Positions 44,448 through 54,096 of a DNA stretch of 64,000 nucleotides are shown here, piece by piece. The stretch lies in the NCBI GenBank assembly GCA_001769535.1, contig MEOH01000007.1, positions 112,273-176,272 on the forward strand, given 5' to 3'. This DNA comes from Bacteroidetes bacterium GWF2_38_335 (GTDB taxonomy: Bacteria; Bacteroidota; Bacteroidia; Bacteroidales; GWF2-38-335). A program made the position numbers and the translations under genes. How positions within the stretch are numbered: position 1 is the stretch's first letter; the number at the start of each line of letters is the position of its first letter. Below the pieces are notes generated by a model that was not told the DNA's origin, did no database searches, and saw only the letters and a program-made list of their open reading frames with translations.

Positions 44448-46706
44448 ATGGAAAAATTAAAAAACGAGCTAAAAAAATACGGTATTCATGACGTTGATAC
44501 CATTTATCACAACCTTTCCTATGATGAACTTTTCAAGCATGAGACAGATGAAAAACTTGAAGGTTTCGAAAAGGGATTTGTAACAAATCTTGGAGCCGTT
44601 GCTGTTGATACGGGCATTTTTACCGGACGTTCACCACAGGATAAATATATTGTTGTTGACGATGAGTCTAAAGATAAAATCTGGTGGAAGGATATCAAAA
44701 GAAAAGGATCTGACAATAAACCCATCAGTAAAGAGGTGTGGAATGAACTTATGGATCTCAGTGCCAAACAACTATCTGGTAAAAAGCTTTATGTTACAGA
44801 TGCTTTCTGCGGAACCAACGAAAATACCCGGATAAAAATCAGGGTTATTACCGAAGTGGCCTGGCAGTCACATTTCGTTAAAAACATGTTTATCAGACCA
44901 ACCAAGGAGGAACTGAAAAAGTTCATTCCTGATTTTATCATGCTTAATGCCTGTAAAACTGTTAATGAAAAATGGGACGAACATAAAATGAACTCTGATG
45001 TTTATGTTGCGTTCAATATTCAGGATAAAATGGCAGTTATTGGCGGAACATGGTATGGCGGTGAAATTAAAAAAGGGTTTTTCTCCATAATGAATTATTT
45101 CCTGCCGCTTCAGAATATCGCTTCAATGCACTGCTCAGCCAATATGGGCAAAAACGGCGATACTGCCATATTTTTCGGATTGTCTGGAACAGGAAAAACA
45201 ACGCTTTCTGCTGATCCCGATAGATTCCTGATTGGTGACGATGAGCATGGCTGGGATGAAGATGGCATCTTTAATTTTGAAGGTGGTTGTTATGCTAAAT
45301 GTATCAATCTGAATAAAGATAAAGAACCTGATATCTATGCTGCAATCAGACGCGATGCCCTGCTCGAAAATGTGGTTTATGATGAAAAAACAGGTGAGAT
45401 TAATTTTGCCGACATCTCAAAAACTGAAAATACCAGAGTTTCCTACCCTTTGAACCATATCAACAACATTGTTAAGCCAATTTCAAAAGGTGGCCACCCT
45501 AAAAAAATCATTTTCCTTACTGCTGATGCATTCGGAGTAATTCCTCCGGTTTCAAAGCTTTCAAAAGATCAGGCAATGTATTACTTCCTGAGCGGTTATA
45601 CGGCAAAACTTGCCGGTACTGAAAGGGGAGTAAAAGAACCAAAACCAACTTTCTCATCTGCTTTTGGTGCTGCATTTTTGATGCTTCATCCTACAGTTTA
45701 TGCAAAAACTCTGGCCGAAAAAATGGAAAAACACGGTTCCACAGCTTATCTGGTAAATACAGGTTGGATTGGCGGATCTTATGGTGTGGGTAAACGAATC
45801 GATCTTGAATCGACAAGAAATATCATAAAAGCCATTCTTGATGGTACTCTTGATGAGGCCGATTATATTGAGCTTCCAACATTCGGATTCCAGGTTCCAA
45901 AAGAGGTTCCGGGTGTTGACAGTGCAATTTTAAATCCAAGAAATAACTGGAAATATGAAACTGCATATGTCAAACAAGCTCAGCAACTTGCGGAAAAATT
46001 CATTGAAAATTTCGAAAATTTTACCGACAATGAAGAAGGAAAAAGACTGGTGGCTGCCGGACCAAAGAATGAGTACATGAAACAGTTTTATTCTTATTAT
46101 GAGAATAAAATTAAAAATCTTGAGAAAGAACACCGCAATGAGATTTCCCGACTTAAAGGTCAGATATACATACTCCAGAACGCATTCAGCGAGTATATTT
46201 CCTTTAATTCAATCAATACAAATTATAAAAAGAGAAAACTCAGAAGGCACCTTCCCATATTTACATTCTTTGATTCAGTAAATGCTTCGGATATCAATAA
46301 AACACATGAAGCCCTGATGCATCTGATTCATAATCTTGGATTCGATTTGTATCACCCCGAAAAGGAACCGACACAATATAATGAGCGTATGGGCCTGTCA
46401 ATTGATGACCTTGATCTTGATGAAGTTTACAAACGCATTGATCATGTTCAGGAACTTGTTGATGATCCTTCAAAAGATGAAAAACTTAAACCTTTTATGG
46501 AAAGCCTGCTTAAAGTTTCCACTAAAGTTAAAAGAATGTCAATTCTGATTGGTGATATGATCATTTTGAAAATTAAAGATGAACAAGCAAATTGTTATGT
46601 GCTTACAACACGCAGGTTGTCAATACCTGCGCTCATCCATATTGATAAAAACCCACATTTGCTGAAAAATCCCGAGCAACTGCTTAATGAGGTTGCTTTG
46701 TTCTGA
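44448..46706 (+). CDS. pckA: ATP-type phosphoenolpyruvate carboxykinase with an extra C-terminal domain
   Basis: 752 residues from the ATG at 44448 (a TTG three codons upstream is less likely). The first 540 residues are a normal Pck[12 protein letters not shown], the P-loop [16 protein letters not shown] (about 242-257), the metal motif [21 protein letters not shown] and ENTRVSYPL. It interconverts oxaloacetate and PEP using ATP. Ordinary enzymes stop after VAAGPK (residue 535-540). Here a further 210 residues follow: a coiled coil ([34 protein letters not shown]), a charged middle and a mixed domain ending [20 protein letters not shown]. That extension is not recognised; it may be regulatory. 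Confidence 0.95.
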   Translation: MEKLKNELKKYGIHDVDTIYHNLSYDELFKHETDEKLEGFEKGFVTNLGAVAVDTGIFTGRSPQDKYIVVDDESKDKIWWKDIKRKGSDNKPISKEVWNELMDLSAKQLSGKKLYVTDAFCGTNENTRIKIRVITEVAWQSHFVKNMFIRPTKEELKKFIPDFIMLNACKTVNEKWDEHKMNSDVYVAFNIQDKMAVIGGTWYGGEIKKGFFSIMNYFLPLQNIASMHCSANMGKNGDTAIFFGLSGTGKTTLSADPDRFLIGDDEHGWDEDGIFNFEGGCYAKCINLNKDKEPDIYAAIRRDALLENVVYDEKTGEINFADISKTENTRVSYPLNHINNIVKPISKGGHPKKIIFLTADAFGVIPPVSKLSKDQAMYYFLSGYTAKLAGTERGVKEPKPTFSSAFGAAFLMLHPTVYAKTLAEKMEKHGSTAYLVNTGWIGGSYGVGKRIDLESTRNIIKAILDGTLDEADYIELPTFGFQVPKEVPGVDSAILNPRNNWKYETAYVKQAQQLAEKFIENFENFTDNEEGKRLVAAGPKNEYMKQFYSYYENKIKNLEKEHRNEISRLKGQIYILQNAFSEYISFNSINTNYKKRKLRRHLPIFTFFDSVNASDINKTHEALMHLIHNLGFDLYHPEKEPTQYNERMGLSIDDLDLDEVYKRIDHVQELVDDPSKDEKLKPFMESLLKVSTKVKRMSILIGDMIILKIKDEQANCYVLTTRRLSIPALIHIDKNPHLLKNPEQLLNEVALF

Positions 46707-46740
46707 TAAAATACTTTAAGTGTCTTAAAAACAATTAATT

Positions 46741-46770
46741 AAAACGGGTTTTGAAAACCCGTTTTTTTTT
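46741..46770 (+). terminator. Terminator of pckA
   Basis: AAAACGGGTT-TTGAA-AACCCGTTTT followed by more T's, 34 bases after the pckA stop. Confidence 0.9.
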
Positions 46771-46800
46771 ATTTTCTTTGTGGCTTAAATTTTTTAATAA

Positions 46801-47466
46801 ATGCTCGAATATTTTTCCGGACAAGAAGGGTTGTTCAATATCGCACTAGTTGTGTTGGCTTACCTTATGGGATCAATTCCTACTTCGGTCTGGATAGGAA
46901 AGATTTTCTATGGCATTGATGTGCGCGAGCATGGGAGTGGAAATGCCGGTGCAACAAACACTTTAAGGGTGCTTGGTAAAATTCCGGGGGTTGTTGTTCT
47001 TGTTGTGGATGCGGTGAAAGGTCTTGTGGCTGTTAAAATTGCCTATTTTGCCACTTATTATGTTCCTGAAACCCTAAACTACTCAAAGCTTGAAATTCTG
47101 CTCGCCGTTGCTGCCTTATGTGGCCATATTTTTCCGGTATATGTTGGTTTCAGGGGAGGAAAAGGGGTTGCTACCATGTTGGGGATCGGACTGGCTGTTC
47201 ATCCGTATGTGACACTGATTGCCCTGGGCATTTTTATGGCCAATCTCTTTATCACCGGATATGTTTCCATGAGCTCTATTCTTGCAGGTTTGTCATTTCC
47301 CATTTTTACCATTTTTGTTTTTAACTCTGATTCCGAACCGCTTATAATCTTTTCACTGCTTATTGCTGTTTTGCTGCCTTTAACGCATCAGAAAAATATC
47401 CTGAAACTGATTAAGGGAGAGGAATCCAAATTCAGTCTGAAGAAAAAAACATCCGACGTTAATTGA
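46801..47466 (+). CDS. plsY: Glycerol-3-phosphate acyltransferase PlsY
   Basis: 221 residues. It transfers acyl groups from acyl-phosphate to glycerol-3-phosphate, the first step of phospholipid synthesis, in the inner membrane. Landmarks: YLMGSIPTSVWIGKIFYGIDVREHGSGNAGATNTLRVLGK, CGHIFPVYVGFRGGKGVATMLG and a conserved late GYVSMSSI, on five to seven membrane helices. It ends in TGA. It is separate from pckA (terminator between) and converges on cdaA. Confidence 0.95.
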   Translation: MLEYFSGQEGLFNIALVVLAYLMGSIPTSVWIGKIFYGIDVREHGSGNAGATNTLRVLGKIPGVVVLVVDAVKGLVAVKIAYFATYYVPETLNYSKLEILLAVAALCGHIFPVYVGFRGGKGVATMLGIGLAVHPYVTLIALGIFMANLFITGYVSMSSILAGLSFPIFTIFVFNSDSEPLIIFSLLIAVLLPLTHQKNILKLIKGEESKFSLKKKTSDVN

Positions 47467-47528
47467 TGTTTATTTGTATTCTTAAGTTCTAAAGGAAAAA
47501 TTTGCCGCCCGTGTTTTTTCAATTACCT

Positions 47529-48341
47529 TTAAATGGTTTCAGCTACAACCTGTTTTTTATGCCCAATGAACTCATTGTAAAGGATTTTTATAAGCTCCTC
47601 ACGGGTAATGGAATATTTGAGCGTTCCGTGACTTGAAAAACTGATTCCGCCTGTCTGTTCCGACACCACAATCACAATAGCATCTGTTTCTTCTGTGATT
47701 CCAATGGCAGCACGGTGTCTCATGCCATATTGGGGCGGTAGATTTACATTTTCGGTAACAGGTAAAATACAGCGCGCTCCTTTTATTAGATTTTCATTGA
47801 TGATCATTGCTCCGTCATGCAACGGATTGTTTTTAAAGAAAATACTCTCTATCAGTCCGGAAGATATCTTGGCATTCAGCACCTCACCGGTGATGATGAT
47901 GTCTTCCAGACTGGATTTTCTGGAAATGACAATAAGTGCTCCGGTCTTTGTTGATGAAAGGCTTACACATGCATCAGTTATGTTTTTAATATCATCCTCG
48001 GTTAGGGATTTATGTCCGAAGGAAAACATTTTTTCCAGATTGAACCTGTTGGATCTCAGGTATCTGGATCCAATTAACAGCAGAAACCTTCTCAGTTCCT
48101 GCTGAAAAACAATCATCAGGGCAATGACACCCACACCGATAAACTGACCAAGAATTGTGGAAAGCAATGTCATGTCCAGTGCTCTTACCAAAAGGTAAAT
48201 CAGATATACAGCAAATAATCCGATCAGTATGTTAAAAGCCACCGATCCCCGAAGCAACAAATATATCTGGTAAAACATGAACGCCACCAGAACAATGTCC
48301 AGCACATCCAAAAATCTTATTGATATAAACAATTGTGTCAT
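47529..48341 (-). CDS. cdaA: Diadenylate cyclase CdaA
   Basis: 270 residues. It makes cyclic di-AMP from two ATP at the inner membrane. Three N-terminal membrane helices (LDIVLVAFMFYQIYLLL; VAFNILIGLFAVYLIYLLV; GQFIGVGVIALMIVF) precede the DAC domain, with the catalytic DGA (176-178, PLHDGAMII) and RHR (208-210, GMRHRAAIG) motifs intact. In many Bacteroidetes cdaA follows folP directly; here folP is 6.7 kb upstream on the same strand with an islet in between. Confidence 0.95.
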   Translation of the reverse strand: MTQLFISIRFLDVLDIVLVAFMFYQIYLLLRGSVAFNILIGLFAVYLIYLLVRALDMTLLSTILGQFIGVGVIALMIVFQQELRRFLLLIGSRYLRSNRFNLEKMFSFGHKSLTEDDIKNITDACVSLSSTKTGALIVISRKSSLEDIIITGEVLNAKISSGLIESIFFKNNPLHDGAMIINENLIKGARCILPVTENVNLPPQYGMRHRAAIGITEETDAIVIVVSEQTGGISFSSHGTLKYSITREELIKILYNEFIGHKKQVVAETI

Positions 48342-48653
48342 CGTATCACAAAGATAATATTTTTCGGGAAATTATTTAGTTCCAGGCTCCAAGTTCCATG
48401 TTTCTGGTTTTTAGTAGTAAATCATAGTAATTTATTTAAAAAAAAACACTACATAAAGAACCCTGTAAATTCTGTACTTTCAGAAGCTTATAGTAAGCTA
48501 GCAGGGTGTTTTGATGATTTTTGAAAAAAAAATGTCTGTTTTACAGGTAATACATAATAACAAAAATAGACATAGGTAGCAAACCCTGACTATTAAAGAG
48601 AAATGGAACCCGCCAGATGGCGGGTTCTTAATGGATAAAATACCAGATTAAAA
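48342..48653. other. Intergenic region at the islet edge, with heptamers and a branched hairpin
   Basis: 312 bp. Degenerate heptamers TTCCAGG, CTCCAAG, TTCCATG, TTTCTGG lie at 48380-48407. A three-branch fold is possible at 48460-48507: outer ACCCTG/CAGGGT, inner CTG..CAG and AGCTTA-TAG-TAAGCT. A terminator follows at 48606. No gene is seen. Confidence 0.5.
48606..48627 (-). terminator. Terminator of the islet operon
   Basis: GAACCCGCC-AGAT-GGCGGGTTC, a 9-bp stem 27 bases after the FISUMP gene's stop. On the minus strand it is followed by CATTTCTCTTT, a weak T tract. Confidence 0.65.
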
Positions 48654-49346
48654 TCAGTCTTTTATTAGTCTTATTGAAAATCCTGTGTTTTTAGGGTCAA
48701 AATTTTTATACATATCTGCATGGTTATAGTTTGTATTAAATTCCCAGGCATCAACATCGTCCTTGTTGCTTGATGACCACCAATAACCATGATTGCCAAT
48801 ATTACTAAAACTACCACTTGTATTTCTTGTCCCGGCTGGAAGGCCAGTAAATCCTGATGAATTAGTTGCACCTGTATTTGGCGTGAACCAATGAGCAGTT
48901 CCAATCTCTTTTATTTTTCCTCCTGCGGCTGTTAAGCCACCAAGAAAATCAACCAATGTTGTCCACTCTTCCTGAGTTGGAACATGCCATCCCTCCGGAC
49001 AAATATTTCTTGTGTCATTTATGACGTACCAGTTATATAATCTTCCATAAGTTGTTGAATTTGAACTGCTGTTTTCATAATTACAATAAGCAGATGTTGT
49101 CATGCTTGACCATTGGGTATCATCTGTAATATTCGGAATAGAATCGCCATTTCTGAAATGAGTAACTTTGAAATTTTCAACCATCCAGACTTGTGTGCCA
49201 ATCGTAATAGTATGGTATACATTTCCATCAATATCGGTAACAGTAACAATTGGGTCCGGTGTATCTTCTTCTTCCTTTTTACATCCTTCGTAAAGCAATG
49301 AAATAAAGCAAATTAGCAAAATAAAATTGATTGTTTTAGTTTTCAT
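48654..49346 (-). CDS. FISUMP-domain lipoprotein
   Basis: 230 residues. Lipobox YEGC (Cys22). The mature part is a Fibrobacter-succinogenes-major-paralogue domain (FISUMP): DIDGNVYHTITIGTQVWMVENFKVTHFRNGDSIP, YGRLYNWYVINDTRNICPEGWHVPTQEEWTTLVDFLGG, AGGKIKE, FTGLPAGTRNTSGSFSNIGNHGYWWSSS and a final GFSIRLIKD. Such domains are surface-exposed and of unknown binding role. It is the last gene of the minus-strand islet operon. Confidence 0.92.
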   Translation of the reverse strand: MKTKTINFILLICFISLLYEGCKKEEEDTPDPIVTVTDIDGNVYHTITIGTQVWMVENFKVTHFRNGDSIPNITDDTQWSSMTTSAYCNYENSSSNSTTYGRLYNWYVINDTRNICPEGWHVPTQEEWTTLVDFLGGLTAAGGKIKEIGTAHWFTPNTGATNSSGFTGLPAGTRNTSGSFSNIGNHGYWWSSSNKDDVDAWEFNTNYNHADMYKNFDPKNTGFSIRLIKD

Positions 49347-49403
49347 GTGTTTATTTTTTATTTATATTTATTTGAAAAGTTTTTCTGTTAATCTTAATTT
49401 CTT

Positions 49404-50861
49404 TTAATTGACGATTAAAACTCTGACATTGACGGTTCCCAGATTAACAGCTCCTCCAGTTCCGTTAAAAATGGAAATTCTTATAACGTTTGGCTGTGAG
49501 ACATAGGCTGTTAACATGCACCCTTGCAAATCAGTGTCAATTGAACCAATAACAATATCCCCAAAATCAACTGCAAAAGAATTAATAGCATTAGAAGTGT
49601 ACGTTGATCCATTGGGCAGACTGTTTATCACAAATGTTCCGGCGGGATCACTGCTGACTTCTGTAACGCTTGATGAAATTTGAATCCCTCCAGGTGAATT
49701 AGTAACCGTTATACCAACACCCGCAGTTATATTGCTTAAAACAGGGCTGCCACCAGTAACACCAATTGGTATTTGACCATCAGCAGCAACACCCAAGGAT
49801 TCAATTTGGTTGATTCCGTTTCCAATTAAAAGACCATTATCAGTAAAAGTACTATTTCCAGTTCCTCCATTTTCAACTGGAAGAATTCCAGTAACTTTTG
49901 AAGTTAAATCAATATTAGAATCAGCAATATCTTCGTTTAAAATTGTTTCATTCAGTATTTCTAAGGTCGTTACTGCTGATGTATCAATATCTTCAGCGAG
50001 AATTGTTTCGTTTAAAATCTCGGACGATTCGACTGAGCCGGTGCCAATATCTTCGGCTAAAATTGTTTCATTGAGTATTTCTGAGGTTGTTACCGCTGAG
50101 GCATCAATATCTTCAGCGAGAATTGTCTCGTTTAAAATCTCAGACGATTCAACTGAGCCGGTGCCAATATCTTCGGCTAAAATTGTTTCATTGAGTATTT
50201 CCGAGGTTGTTACTGCTGAAGTATCAATATCTTCAGCGAGAATGGTTTCGTTTAAAATCTCAGATGATTCGACTGAGCCGGTTGCAATATCCTCGGCTAA
50301 AATTGTTTCATTGAGTATTTCTGAGGTCGTAACAGCTGAAGTATCAATATCTTCAGCTAATATTTCTTCATTTAGAATTTTGGCTGTTGTAATTGCATTG
50401 TCTGCAATATCATCGGTGTAAAAAGAATAAGGAACCGACATAAACTGCATATTACTTACAACTTTGAAGTTTCCATCATTTTTTGTTGAAATCTCGACTT
50501 TTAAAAACTGATCAGCATCAATCCACGGAATTTCAAGCATTGATGAATATAAACCATTTCCGGTTTGTTCACCCAAACCTATTGTCAGCGAAAATAAACC
50601 ATATTTATCTGTAGTTGTGGTATGTGTTTCTTCCCATTGAATATCTCCATTCAAACCCTTTGTAATTGTAAATTTAACCCCAATAGCTTTTTCATAAAGA
50701 GGTTTTCCTTCTACATCCATTCCCACAATTTCTTTCCCGTTTTCGTCAATGGCAACGGCTTGATAATAAATGCCTTTTAAATCGCCAATATTTTGAGAAT
50801 AAGCGTTATAAGAAATAAAACTTATTACAAAAAATAATCTAATAATATTTAAATTTTTCAT
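49404..50861 (-). CDS. Exported fibre-like protein with eight 20-residue repeats
   Basis: 485 residues. Signal peptide (LFFVISFISYNAYSQ), then a beta-rich head (GIYYQAVAIDENGKEIVG to VPYSFYTDD). Residues 161-320 are eight exact-length 20-residue repeats alternating two types: EILNETILAEDIDTSAVTTS and EILNETILAEDIGTGSVESS (60-bp units). After that come a glycine-rich phage-tail-like stretch (GILPVENGGTGNSTFTDNGLLIGNG) and a C-terminal beta domain. This layout resembles tail-fibre or trimeric adhesin shafts. Surface display is likely but no T9SS domain is seen. Confidence 0.8.
   Translation of the reverse strand: MKNLNIIRLFFVISFISYNAYSQNIGDLKGIYYQAVAIDENGKEIVGMDVEGKPLYEKAIGVKFTITKGLNGDIQWEETHTTTTDKYGLFSLTIGLGEQTGNGLYSSMLEIPWIDADQFLKVEISTKNDGNFKVVSNMQFMSVPYSFYTDDIADNAITTAKILNEEILAEDIDTSAVTTSEILNETILAEDIATGSVESSEILNETILAEDIDTSAVTTSEILNETILAEDIGTGSVESSEILNETILAEDIDASAVTTSEILNETILAEDIGTGSVESSEILNETILAEDIDTSAVTTLEILNETILNEDIADSNIDLTSKVTGILPVENGGTGNSTFTDNGLLIGNGINQIESLGVAADGQIPIGVTGGSPVLSNITAGVGITVTNSPGGIQISSSVTEVSSDPAGTFVINSLPNGSTYTSNAINSFAVDFGDIVIGSIDTDLQGCMLTAYVSQPNVIRISIFNGTGGAVNLGTVNVRVLIVN
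49902..50381 (-). repeat. Eight 60-bp coding repeats (two alternating types)
   Basis: Codes for residues 161-320 of the fibre-like protein. Units are highly similar at DNA level, and alternation gives a 120-bp higher period. Copy number could change by slippage or recombination without frameshift. Confidence 0.9.
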
Positions 50862-50924
50862 GTTTTCTATTTTAAAGTTACGATACTTAGTGAGTGTTCA
50901 TATAGTTAAATGGATTTAAATACA

Positions 50925-51554
50925 CTACTTTGTGAAAGTAAAAGAAAGTCCAATGGTCATGCTATAAGAAAAGTTTGTTGCTTTCTGGCTTTCATCTTTT
51001 TCAATATTTTGAAGCCCCATTAAATACCCTGCTTCGATATAAGCAGAAACTTCTTCAGATAATGTAAATTGAACACCAGGAGTTAAATATACCCCATAAT
51101 CGGTGTTTTTTAATGACTCTGCTTTTCTGATGTCAAACTCCTCATTATTAATTATCTGAAAACCCTTTATCAAATATGCATAATAACCGTTTAAAATACA
51201 ATAAGGACTTATTTTTTCTTTTTTTAACATATATCCAACTCCAATTTTTCCAAACACATATTGTAAATTCCATGAGTAATTCATTTCATCATATTCAAGT
51301 GTTGCACCACCTTTTCTCATTCCTATACCGGAATTTATTATTAACCCCTTTTCCATATTAATTCTGTAGCCAATTCCATATGCTCCACAAAAAATACCTG
51401 AATATTCTTTGTTTTGCTTATCTCCCTGACTATCTGAAAACTTAAATGAAGAGAACGATTGAGAAGCATCAAATGTTAATCCCGATTGAGAATTTACATT
51501 ATTTGTTAAGCCTGATACACACAGAATCAGCCAAATAATTTTCATCTTTTTCAT
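50925..51554 (-). CDS. Outer-membrane beta-barrel protein
   Basis: 209 residues. Signal peptide (KIIWLILCVSGLTNNVNSQ), then alternating amphipathic strands (YGIGYRINMEKGLIINSGIGMRKGG; WNLQYVFGKIGVGYMLKKEKISPYCILNGYYAYLIKG; YGVYLTPGVQFTLSEEVSAYIEAGYLMG) ending FSYSMTIGLSFTFTK. This is the eight-strand PorT/OmpW-like barrel pattern. It lies in the islet operon, 5 bp after the T9SS gene. Confidence 0.8.
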   Translation of the reverse strand: MKKMKIIWLILCVSGLTNNVNSQSGLTFDASQSFSSFKFSDSQGDKQNKEYSGIFCGAYGIGYRINMEKGLIINSGIGMRKGGATLEYDEMNYSWNLQYVFGKIGVGYMLKKEKISPYCILNGYYAYLIKGFQIINNEEFDIRKAESLKNTDYGVYLTPGVQFTLSEEVSAYIEAGYLMGLQNIEKDESQKATNFSYSMTIGLSFTFTK

Positions 51555-51559
51555 AGTTT

Positions 51560-52057
51560 TTATTTTTTGATTATAATTTTTCTTGAAGTATTTAAACCAT
51601 TTTCATCAACAACAGTTAAAATATAAGTTCCATCTACCCATGAATCGCAATAAATTTCACATTTTTGAAATTCCACCATTTTTTCTGTCTGAATCAGTTT
51701 TCCATTAATATCATTTACTGTAATAATCGGACTTTTAACAATAAATTCGCTTTGTATTGTAATAACGTAAGTTGCTGGATTGGGATAAAAACACAAATTT
51801 AAACTTTCCGTTTTTTCCGAATTTACCTTTTCGGCTGAAAATATAACAGGTTGCTGAAACCCCTGTAAAACTGAAGATTCAGTACAATAAAAAGCAGTTG
51901 TGTTGTATGGCTGCCCAACAGTTTGTTCAAAAGTCTCTGTACTTGAAGTGTTTGTTGTTCCGCAACTTGAAATACTTTGTCTTCTGACAGATTGTGTATT
52001 TCCCGTTAAAGAAATTCCAATCATAACAATAATAAAAATCAAAGTTTTTTTTCTCAT
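51560..52057 (-). CDS. Short T9SS type A cargo protein
   Basis: 165 residues. Signal peptide (TLIFIIVMIGISLTGNTQS), a short Cys-containing head (SISSCGTTNTSSTETFEQTVGQPYNTTAFYCTESSVLQGFQQP) and a complete type A sorting domain (LNLCFYPNPATYVITIQSEFI to KIIIKK). The VGQP...LQGFQQP motif recurs in Bacteroidetes proteins placed next to ECF sigma factors. The cargo domain is very small, so it may be a surface signal or anchor for the neighbouring fibre. Confidence 0.85.
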   Translation of the reverse strand: MRKKTLIFIIVMIGISLTGNTQSVRRQSISSCGTTNTSSTETFEQTVGQPYNTTAFYCTESSVLQGFQQPVIFSAEKVNSEKTESLNLCFYPNPATYVITIQSEFIVKSPIITVNDINGKLIQTEKMVEFQKCEIYCDSWVDGTYILTVVDENGLNTSRKIIIKK

Positions 52058-52279
52058 GTCAGGTATTTTAGGTTATTACATAAAATTTATCGTAATCAAA
52101 TTTTGAATCTGCTTTTTTATTAGTAAATACATCCCATCAGTATCTCCTGTAAACTTGCGTTGGATTCAAAATAAAACTCAATAAGGCATTTTTCACTGAT
52201 AAACTATCTGTTCAAAATGGATTCTAATTTTTATATAAGATGAAATGAAAAGGAAAAAGGTTGGAATTGCTGCTAAAAA

Positions 52280-53548
52280 TTAATAACCTTTTTTTAAATT
52301 AAGGAAAACTCCAAAATTGAAATTATTTGTTCTATCGAAGTCTGAAGGTATAGATTCACTTCCCATAAAAATATTATTTAAACCATATTCTGATTGAAAT
52401 CCACATCCAATAATTACATTTTTTATTTGAATTTCTCTTCCCAAAGCAAATTTTAATCCAAAATCAATATTGCTAATTTTTGCATCAAACTCATGAGTTG
52501 TTTCATTATTTCGCTGAAAATAAGTAGTATTTCTGGTTAAAACAGAGAAATAACTTCCTGCTTTTATAAAGTAACATGAATTTAGTTTTGTTTTATTAAA
52601 AGATATTTTTTTGTGAAAAGTTATTGCGGCTTTCGTATAATTTAACTCAATTCCCTTCGTATAATATTTTCCATTCAAATAGACATTAGTATGTTGGTTT
52701 TGGTTAGAAACAAAAAACAACTCAGATGAAATTGCTCCGGAATTTGAGAAATAGTGGTTAAAAATAAACCCATAACTTGAAGCAATAGATGGAACAATAC
52801 TGATTAAACTGCCTTCTCTATAACCTTCAATAAACTCATTATTTATAAGCATCGTATTATTTAATTCATAAATCAATCCTATTTGATTTTTTTCTGATTT
52901 AAATGTTTTTTCCGAGGATAACAGTTCAGGTTCAGTTTTGATAAATGAGTAAATAATACTTAATTCTACACTTTGGTTATCAATAATTTTTGGTGATAAT
53001 GGATTCATTTTTTTTATTGAATCATGGAGAATAAATAAAGGTTTGTTTTCATTTTCAATATTGTTTTTTTGTAATTTGTTTGATATTTTGTCTGTTGCAA
53101 ATGATGATAAAATGTCAGGTATTTGATCATAGGTTTCTACCCTGTTTTGATTTTTAGAATTTATTTTAGGGTATTCCTCAATAATCAAACTTCTGTTTAA
53201 ATTACTATCTTTTGCTTCTGATTCTTTTTTCTGAGATTCTTTCTTAATGATTTGATTATTATGAATTGCTGCTAAATTGTTATCCGGGTAATTACTTGTT
53301 TTAAACCTGTCAAAGTCAATATAAAAAAATGATCCTGCGATAAAAAGCAAACTGATTAAATATACAGCGGCAATTCTTCTTTTTCTAATAATTTGAATAT
53401 AATCAAGTTTGGCTTTCATTTTATGCCATGTCCTATCAATATACAGATGTTTGTCAATACTCTCCCATACGAATTCAGGAGCTTTTTCATCTGTAGTGAC
53501 AAAGCTGTTTTTAATCAGTTCAATATTTTTATCTTCAAATTGACCCAT
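52280..53548 (-). CDS. Anti-sigma-like membrane protein with beta-barrel-like C-terminus
   Basis: 422 residues. The N-terminus (about 1-55) is a cytoplasmic helical region, followed by one membrane segment (IAAVYLISLLFIAGSFFYI, about 60-78), a polar Lys/Asn-rich linker of about 150 residues, and from about 240 a series of amphipathic strands (GSLISIVPSIASSYGFIFNHYF, AISSELFFVSNQ, GIELNYTKAAITFHKKI, NSCYFIKAGSYFSVL, IDFGLKFALGREI, NFNFGVFLNLKKGY) like an outer-membrane barrel. It overlaps the ECF sigma gene by 14 bp, as anti-sigma genes do. It could link an outer-membrane sensor to the sigma factor in one chain. Confidence 0.75.
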   Translation of the reverse strand: MGQFEDKNIELIKNSFVTTDEKAPEFVWESIDKHLYIDRTWHKMKAKLDYIQIIRKRRIAAVYLISLLFIAGSFFYIDFDRFKTSNYPDNNLAAIHNNQIIKKESQKKESEAKDSNLNRSLIIEEYPKINSKNQNRVETYDQIPDILSSFATDKISNKLQKNNIENENKPLFILHDSIKKMNPLSPKIIDNQSVELSIIYSFIKTEPELLSSEKTFKSEKNQIGLIYELNNTMLINNEFIEGYREGSLISIVPSIASSYGFIFNHYFSNSGAISSELFFVSNQNQHTNVYLNGKYYTKGIELNYTKAAITFHKKISFNKTKLNSCYFIKAGSYFSVLTRNTTYFQRNNETTHEFDAKISNIDFGLKFALGREIQIKNVIIGCGFQSEYGLNNIFMGSESIPSDFDRTNNFNFGVFLNLKKGY

Positions 53549-54095
53549 TCAATTTTAATAATGCTTGTTTTAATAACATTCTAGCCCGGTTCAATTGTGA
53601 TTTTGAGGTTCCTTCAGAAATGTTCAAATTGTGTGCAATTTCCTTGTGGCTAAAACCTTCTATTGCATATAGCTTCAATACAAGCTGTGCTTTTACCGGC
53701 AGTAAATTTACTAATTCGATAATTTTCTGACCCTCAAGATCAGAAAGGTTTAAATCATAATTATTTTCTTTTGATTCATTAATTTTAATGACTTTTTCCT
53801 GTTCCTTAATTTTTTTTCTGATTGTTTCCAAAGCAGTGTTAACAATTATTTTTCTAACCCAACCCTCAAGGGATCCTTCGAAGTTGAATTGTTTTATTTT
53901 CCTAAAAATTTTCATAAATCCATCCTGAAGAATATCTGCAGCTTCATCATGATTTCCTGTATATGAAAGACAAATATTGTACATTTTATCAGCAAACTTT
54001 CTATAAAAAATTTCCTGATAGTGCCTATCAAAAGCAATACACTTTTTCACTAATAATTCTTCATTGATATTTTCAATATCACTTAAATCTTCCAT
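53535..54095 (-). CDS. ECF-type RNA polymerase sigma factor
   Basis: 186 residues. Region 2 (FYRKFADKMYNICLSYTGNHDEAADILQDGFMKIFRKIKQF) and region 4 (LPVKAQLVLKLYAIEGFSHKEIAHNLNISEGTSKSQLNRARMLLKQ) are both intact, joined by a short linker, with no region 1 or 3. It directs polymerase to envelope or surface genes. Start lies 1 bp after the lipoprotein gene's stop; it overlaps the anti-sigma-like gene by 14 bp. A GGAAC-N16-CGTAT promoter upstream of the operon suggests autoregulation. Confidence 0.93.
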   Translation of the reverse strand: MEDLSDIENINEELLVKKCIAFDRHYQEIFYRKFADKMYNICLSYTGNHDEAADILQDGFMKIFRKIKQFNFEGSLEGWVRKIIVNTALETIRKKIKEQEKVIKINESKENNYDLNLSDLEGQKIIELVNLLPVKAQLVLKLYAIEGFSHKEIAHNLNISEGTSKSQLNRARMLLKQALLKLNGSI

Positions 54096-54096
54096 A

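Noticed and set aside
49810..50421. 203-codon plus-strand frame with Ser-rich repeats
   Set aside because: It is the antisense of the 60-bp coding repeats; the minus-strand gene has a signal peptide and proper context.
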